From the NCBI GenBank assembly GCA_023485185.1, contig JAMCZP010000139.1, positions 1 to 17,847 on the forward strand: a stretch of 17,847 bases of DNA, given 5' to 3'. Under the pieces are notes generated by a model, which was given only the letters and a program-made list of their open reading frames with translations, was not told where the DNA came from and ran no database searches. Origin of the DNA: Gammaproteobacteria bacterium (GTDB lineage: Bacteria; Pseudomonadota; Gammaproteobacteria; Pseudomonadales; Halomonadaceae). Below, piece after piece: positions 14,540-17,847 of this stretch. Position 1 is the first letter of the stretch. Every line of letters starts with the position of its first letter. The translations under genes were made by a program, and so were the position numbers.

Positions 14540-15271
14540 ATGACCACGCCCCGTAACCGTTTTGGTGTTTTGACACCCTCTTCAAACACTGCCCTTGAGC
14601 CGTTGACTTCGGCCATGGTCGCTGATGTGCCAGGTGTTAGTGCTCACTTTGCCCGCTTTAGTGTGACTGAAATTGCGCTCAACCAGCGGGCGCTGGGCCA
14701 GTTTGACGATACCCATGTGCTGGCTGCCGCCAAGCTGCTCGCCGATGCCAGGGTGGATGTGATTGGTTGGAGCGGCACCTCCGCTGGTTGGCTTGGTTTT
14801 GATCACGATGTCACTCTGTGCCAACGCATTAAGGCTGAAACGGGCATTCAAGCCACCACATCAATGCTGGCGCTCAACGAGATCATGACCGAGCACGGTG
14901 TTCGTGAATTTGGTCTGGTAACGCCTTATACCGACGATGTACAGCAGCGTATCTTGGCGAATTACCACGCTGAAGGCTTCACTATTGTTGCGGAAGATCA
15001 TCTTAGTATCAGTGAAAATTTTGCCTTTGCTGAGGTGAGCGCAGAGACCCTCACCGCCCAGGTTCGGCGGGTGGCTGAGCAGGGTGCTCCCTTGATAGTC
15101 GTCGCCTGTACCAACCTCAACTCTGCTCAACTGGTGGACCAGTGGGAAGCTGAACTAGGCGTGCCGGTGCTGGATACCACTGCCACGGTGGTGTGGAAAA
15201 TGCTGCGAATGACGGGACATGAAAAGACGCCGGTCAAAGGCTGGGGACGCTTGATGGAAGGGACGCTGTAA
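14540..15271 (+). CDS. Arylmalonate decarboxylase / maleate isomerase-like protein
   Basis: A 243-residue member of the Asp/Glu racemase superfamily, closest in pattern to maleate cis-trans isomerase and arylmalonate decarboxylase (AMDase). It has the N-terminal TPSSNTALEP, IGWSGTSAGWLGF (75-87), LVTPYTDDV (127-135) and VVACTNLNS (187-195). Maleate isomerases carry a first catalytic cysteine in a CTS motif; here it is G79-T80-S81. AMDase has Gly74-Thr75-Ser76, Tyr126 and Cys188 in the corresponding arrangement. Here Y130 and C190 are retained at nearly the same spacing, although AMDase's Gly189 is T191. A cofactor-free decarboxylation or related single-cysteine reaction is therefore plausible. 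Start: GGAG at 14529-14532 is one base from an ATG at 14534 but seven from the ATG at 14540, so the latter is preferred. Confidence 0.86.
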   Translation: MTTPRNRFGVLTPSSNTALEPLTSAMVADVPGVSAHFARFSVTEIALNQRALGQFDDTHVLAAAKLLADARVDVIGWSGTSAGWLGFDHDVTLCQRIKAETGIQATTSMLALNEIMTEHGVREFGLVTPYTDDVQQRILANYHAEGFTIVAEDHLSISENFAFAEVSAETLTAQVRRVAEQGAPLIVVACTNLNSAQLVDQWEAELGVPVLDTTATVVWKMLRMTGHEKTPVKGWGRLMEGTL

Positions 15272-15272
15272 T

Positions 15273-16712
15273 ATGGCTGAGTTCGATTTGGTAGTTCGTC
15301 GGGCGCGCTGTGCCACTGCCGCCGATGTTTTCGACGCCGATATTGGCATTCGCGATGGGGTAATTGTTGCTCTAGGCAATGGACTAGCGGCGGGAAAAGA
15401 AGAAATTGATGCAGCAGGGCGCTGGGTACTGCCGGGCGGTATTGATGGTCACTGCCATCTGGATCAGCCGACCTCCGACGGCTCTAAAATGGCTGACGAT
15501 TTTTTAACGGGGACTCGCTCTGCGGCTTGCGGCGGGACAACGACAATATTCCCTTTTGCTTGCCAAATTAAGGGTCAGAGCCTGCGGGCTGCGGTGGAGG
15601 ATTATCACCACCGTGCGGAGGGTAAAGCGTGCATCGACTACGCTTTCCATCTAATCGTCACCGACCCCACGCCTGAAGTGCTTGCCGTAGAGTTGCCTGA
15701 GCTAATCCGCGAAGGGTACACCTCGTTTAAGATCTATATGACCTATGACGATCTCAAACTGGCCGATCGTGAAATCATCGATGTATTGGCGGTTGCCCGT
15801 GAACACGGTGCCATGGTGATGGTACACGCCGAAAACGCCGACTGCATTGCCTGGCTAACCGAGCGCCTGCTTGCCAATGGCCATATGGCACCCCGCTACC
15901 ACGCGGCTGCCAGGCCGATGCTGGTTGAGCGTGAAGCCACCCATCGCGCTATTGCCTATGCCGAGCTGGTCGATGTGCCCATCTTGATCGTGCATGTATC
16001 TGGGCGTGAAGCGATGGAGCAACTGCGTTGGGCCCATCAACATGGTTTACGTGTCTATGCCGAAACCTGCCCCCAGTACTTATTCCTAACCGCCGATGAC
16101 TTGGGTCTGGATGGTGACCCCCAGGGTGCCAAGTGCATTTGTAGCCCGCCTCCTCGCGATAAGGCGAATCAGCAACTGGTCTGGGATGGGCTAGAGAATG
16201 GCGTGTTTCAGGTGTTCTCCTCCGATCATGCACCGTTCACCTTTGACGGGCCGCAGGGCAAGTTTGCGGCAGGGGAAGATGCCAGCTTTGCGCGTATACC
16301 CAACGGCATTCCAGGGCTTGAAACCCGCTTAGCACTGCTGTTTAGCCATGGGGTAGAGACCGGCAGGATTACTATTCAGCAGTTTGTGGCACTCACGGCC
16401 ACCAATGTTGCGCGCATGTATGGGATTTATCCGCGCAAGGGATCGATTGCCATTGGTGGCGACGCTGATTTAGTGCTTTGGGATACCGGCCTAAGTCGCA
16501 CCATCCGTAATGTCGACTTGCATCACGGGGTTGATTACACCCCCTACGAAGGCATTCCCGTCACCGCTTGGCCCGCCCTGACGCTATCGAAAGGCGAAGT
16601 GGTCTGGCGGGATGGTGACTATTTAGGGACGCCTGGGCGCGGTGCCTTTCTGCGCTGCGACCTGCCTGCTCCCGCGCGGCCCAAGCCGCGCGGCGAGGTA
16701 GGTATTGCGTAG
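15273..16712 (+). CDS. Dihydropyrimidinase / D-hydantoinase-family cyclic amidohydrolase
   Basis: A 479-residue cyclic amidohydrolase that opens hydantoin or dihydropyrimidine rings to N-carbamoyl acids. The binuclear metal site is complete: H60 and H62 (IDGHCHLD), K153 (SFKIYMTY, the carboxylated lysine), H185 (MVHAENAD), H241 (IVHVSG) and D318 (SSDHAPF). The substrate-contacting Y158 and the SPPPRDK segment (S291) also match. The ATG at 15273 lies one base after the preceding stop, with GAAGGGA upstream, so translation is coupled. It is the last gene of operon 2. No N-carbamoyl amino acid hydrolase of the usual types is in the window, so a full hydantoin-to-amino-acid route is not shown; the amidase of operon 1 might substitute. 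Exact substrate is uncertain. Confidence 0.93.
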   Translation: MAEFDLVVRRARCATAADVFDADIGIRDGVIVALGNGLAAGKEEIDAAGRWVLPGGIDGHCHLDQPTSDGSKMADDFLTGTRSAACGGTTTIFPFACQIKGQSLRAAVEDYHHRAEGKACIDYAFHLIVTDPTPEVLAVELPELIREGYTSFKIYMTYDDLKLADREIIDVLAVAREHGAMVMVHAENADCIAWLTERLLANGHMAPRYHAAARPMLVEREATHRAIAYAELVDVPILIVHVSGREAMEQLRWAHQHGLRVYAETCPQYLFLTADDLGLDGDPQGAKCICSPPPRDKANQQLVWDGLENGVFQVFSSDHAPFTFDGPQGKFAAGEDASFARIPNGIPGLETRLALLFSHGVETGRITIQQFVALTATNVARMYGIYPRKGSIAIGGDADLVLWDTGLSRTIRNVDLHHGVDYTPYEGIPVTAWPALTLSKGEVVWRDGDYLGTPGRGAFLRCDLPAPARPKPRGEVGIA

Positions 16713-16793
16713 CGCTGCCGCCAGCGTCATCGTCTTGTCATGGTCTGTGGCATAAGCTACGCGCCGCCAACCCGCGATGAAAGGAGTGCTCCC

Positions 16794-17495
16794 ATGCGCC
16801 TGGCCCTGTTTGATCTTGATGACACCCTCCTGGATGGAGACTGCAGCGACCGCTGGAATTTATGGATGATAGAGCAAGGTTGGATCAGCGATGCCGAAGC
16901 CTTTATGGCACGCGCGGAGAAAATGCATCAGGCCTACCACGCAGGCAAGCTAAAGCTGGAGAAGTATCTGGCCATGACGCTAGCGCCGCTGCGCGGTCGT
17001 CGTGTGGCAGATGTGCAAAAAGAGGTCGAGCGATTTGTCGCCACCCATCTACAGCCGCGTATTTTTGAACAAGCCTGGGCATGCCTTGAAGAGCATCGCC
17101 AGGCAGGGGATACCCTGGTGCTAATATCGGCTTCATCGCGTCACCTTGTCGAGCCAGTGGCGACTGTCTTAGGGATAGAGCACGTATTGGCGGTGGAACT
17201 GTCGGTAGAGAGTGGCATTAATGAAGAGGCCCGCTACACCGGCCAAAGCGAAGGTATATTTTCGTATCGTGGCGGCAAGGTGTTACGCCTAAAACAGTGG
17301 CTGGGCGAACGGCAGATTACCCCTAGCCATACCACGTTTTACTCAGACTCCCGCAACGATCTTCCTTTATTGCAGTACGTGGATTGCCCGGTGGCGGTCA
17401 ACCCGGACCCGGTACTGGCGGAGGTGGCTAGCGTTGAAGGGTGGAGGCGCTTAGACTGGCGAACAGCCGTGCCTCCCAAGCGTTTTACGGCCTAA
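16794..17495 (+). CDS. HAD-superfamily (IB, SerB-like) phosphatase
   Basis: A 233-residue HAD hydrolase of the phosphoserine phosphatase-like IB class. Motif I is FDLDDTLL (D7 nucleophile, D9 acid/base), motif II LISASSRH (S112), motif III GGKVLRL (K162) and motif IV YSDSRNDLPLL (D185, D189). A helical cap lies between motifs I and II (residues ~15-90). The ATG at 16794 follows AAGGAG (16781-16786) by seven bases, so the longer in-frame start at 16740 is rejected. It lies 81 bases after the hydantoinase gene and could be read through from operon 2, but proteins of this type are widespread housekeeping phosphatases. A link to the pathway is not indicated. Confidence 0.92.
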   Translation: MRLALFDLDDTLLDGDCSDRWNLWMIEQGWISDAEAFMARAEKMHQAYHAGKLKLEKYLAMTLAPLRGRRVADVQKEVERFVATHLQPRIFEQAWACLEEHRQAGDTLVLISASSRHLVEPVATVLGIEHVLAVELSVESGINEEARYTGQSEGIFSYRGGKVLRLKQWLGERQITPSHTTFYSDSRNDLPLLQYVDCPVAVNPDPVLAEVASVEGWRRLDWRTAVPPKRFTA

Positions 17496-17625
17496 CGCCC
17501 TGCCAGGAAAATTGGTGCATGTCTGATAACGCCAGTAGAACACCTCTATTTCAAATAACTGCTCTTGGAAAAGTATTCCCCATGTTTCTCTACTTGTTAC
17601 TAGGCGATAATACTTTAAAGGCTGA

Positions 17626-17847
17626 ATGTTGAGTTCCACCGCACTCGCTCTGGTGCTGGTGTCGGTATGCATGCACGCTGGTTGGAACGTGCTGGGCAAA
17701 CGCAACGCGCCTTCGCTGGGGACTTTTGTTCTGGCCTACGGCGCGGGAGGGGCGGTGCTTATTCCGCTGCTATGGTTGGGGCCATCGCTGAGCGTGCTAC
17801 CTAGCCCATTTTGGAGCTGGTTGGCGCTCTCTGGGCTGTGCCAAATG
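17626..17847 (+). CDS. EamA/DMT-type membrane transporter, N-terminal part, cut by window edge
   Basis: The 74 codons to the right edge encode a hydrophobic protein starting MLSSTALALVLVSVCMHAGWN. The first helix with HAGWNVLGK, followed by a second helix (FVLAYGAGGAVLIPLLWLG), is typical of the EamA drug/metabolite transporter family, where HAxWN/xK near residue 20 is common. AAAGG lies four bases before the ATG at 17626. Only two or three of the expected ten membrane segments are visible, so the family call is moderate and the substrate unknown. The 130 bases between it and the HAD gene hold no gene that I recognise. Confidence 0.75.
   Translation, partial: MLSSTALALVLVSVCMHAGWNVLGKRNAPSLGTFVLAYGAGGAVLIPLLWLGPSLSVLPSPFWSWLALSGLCQM

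Noticed and set aside
16713..16726. Possible terminator hairpin after the hydantoinase (CGCTG-CCGC-CAGCG)
   Set aside because: Only five base pairs and no U-tract; too weak to call a terminator.

Overview
The window reads as a chromosomal segment of a gammaproteobacterium, most likely a halophile of the Halomonas (Halomonadaceae) type. This is inferred from moderate GC content, dense tripartite TRAP transporter genes, protein character and c-di-GMP signalling; no RNA marker is present to prove it. Nearly all of it is coding, with two AT-rich regulatory gaps (about 1812-2236 and 9148-9499).

Layout. (1) 1-1811: 3' part of a PAS/GAF-GGDEF-EAL c-di-GMP protein whose frame runs off the left edge. 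(2) 1812-2236: a decayed 36-codon C-terminal remnant of a GntR/FCD regulator on the minus strand, then an operator-like palindrome and a sigma-54 promoter. (3) 2237-8445, plus strand, operon 1: a PF04199 cyclase-family hydrolase, TRAP transporter 1 (dctP-dctQ-dctM), an amidase-signature amidase and a PuuE-type (allantoinase/cyclic-imidase-like) deacetylase-fold hydrolase. (4) 8458-9147, minus strand: an intact GntR/FCD regulator. (5) 9148-9499: a divergent control region carrying the same operator core and a second sigma-54 promoter. (6) 9500-16712, plus strand, operon 2: TRAP transporter 2 (dctP-dctQ-dctM), an ATZ/TRZ-type amidohydrolase, a hydantoin-racemase-like protein without its catalytic cysteines, an arylmalonate-decarboxylase/maleate-isomerase-like protein and a dihydropyrimidinase/hydantoinase. 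(7) 16794-17495: a SerB-like HAD phosphatase. (8) 17626 to the edge: start of an EamA-type membrane transporter.

How it fits together. Two TRAP uptake systems are co-transcribed with five different hydrolases of amide or ring C-N bonds and two members of the Asp/Glu racemase superfamily. Both operons have a canonical GG-N10-GC sigma-54 promoter and, about 100 bp upstream of it, the same 15-base string ATTGTATGCAATTTA. In the second control region this string is the centre of a 30-bp near-palindrome. The intact GntR regulator is divergent from operon 2, and a remnant of a homologous regulator sits in the same place and orientation relative to operon 1. The simplest reading is a two-operon regulon, probably built by duplication of a regulator-TRAP cassette, for uptake and breakdown of an anionic cyclic amide, imide or ureide. 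The exact substrate cannot be read from sequence.
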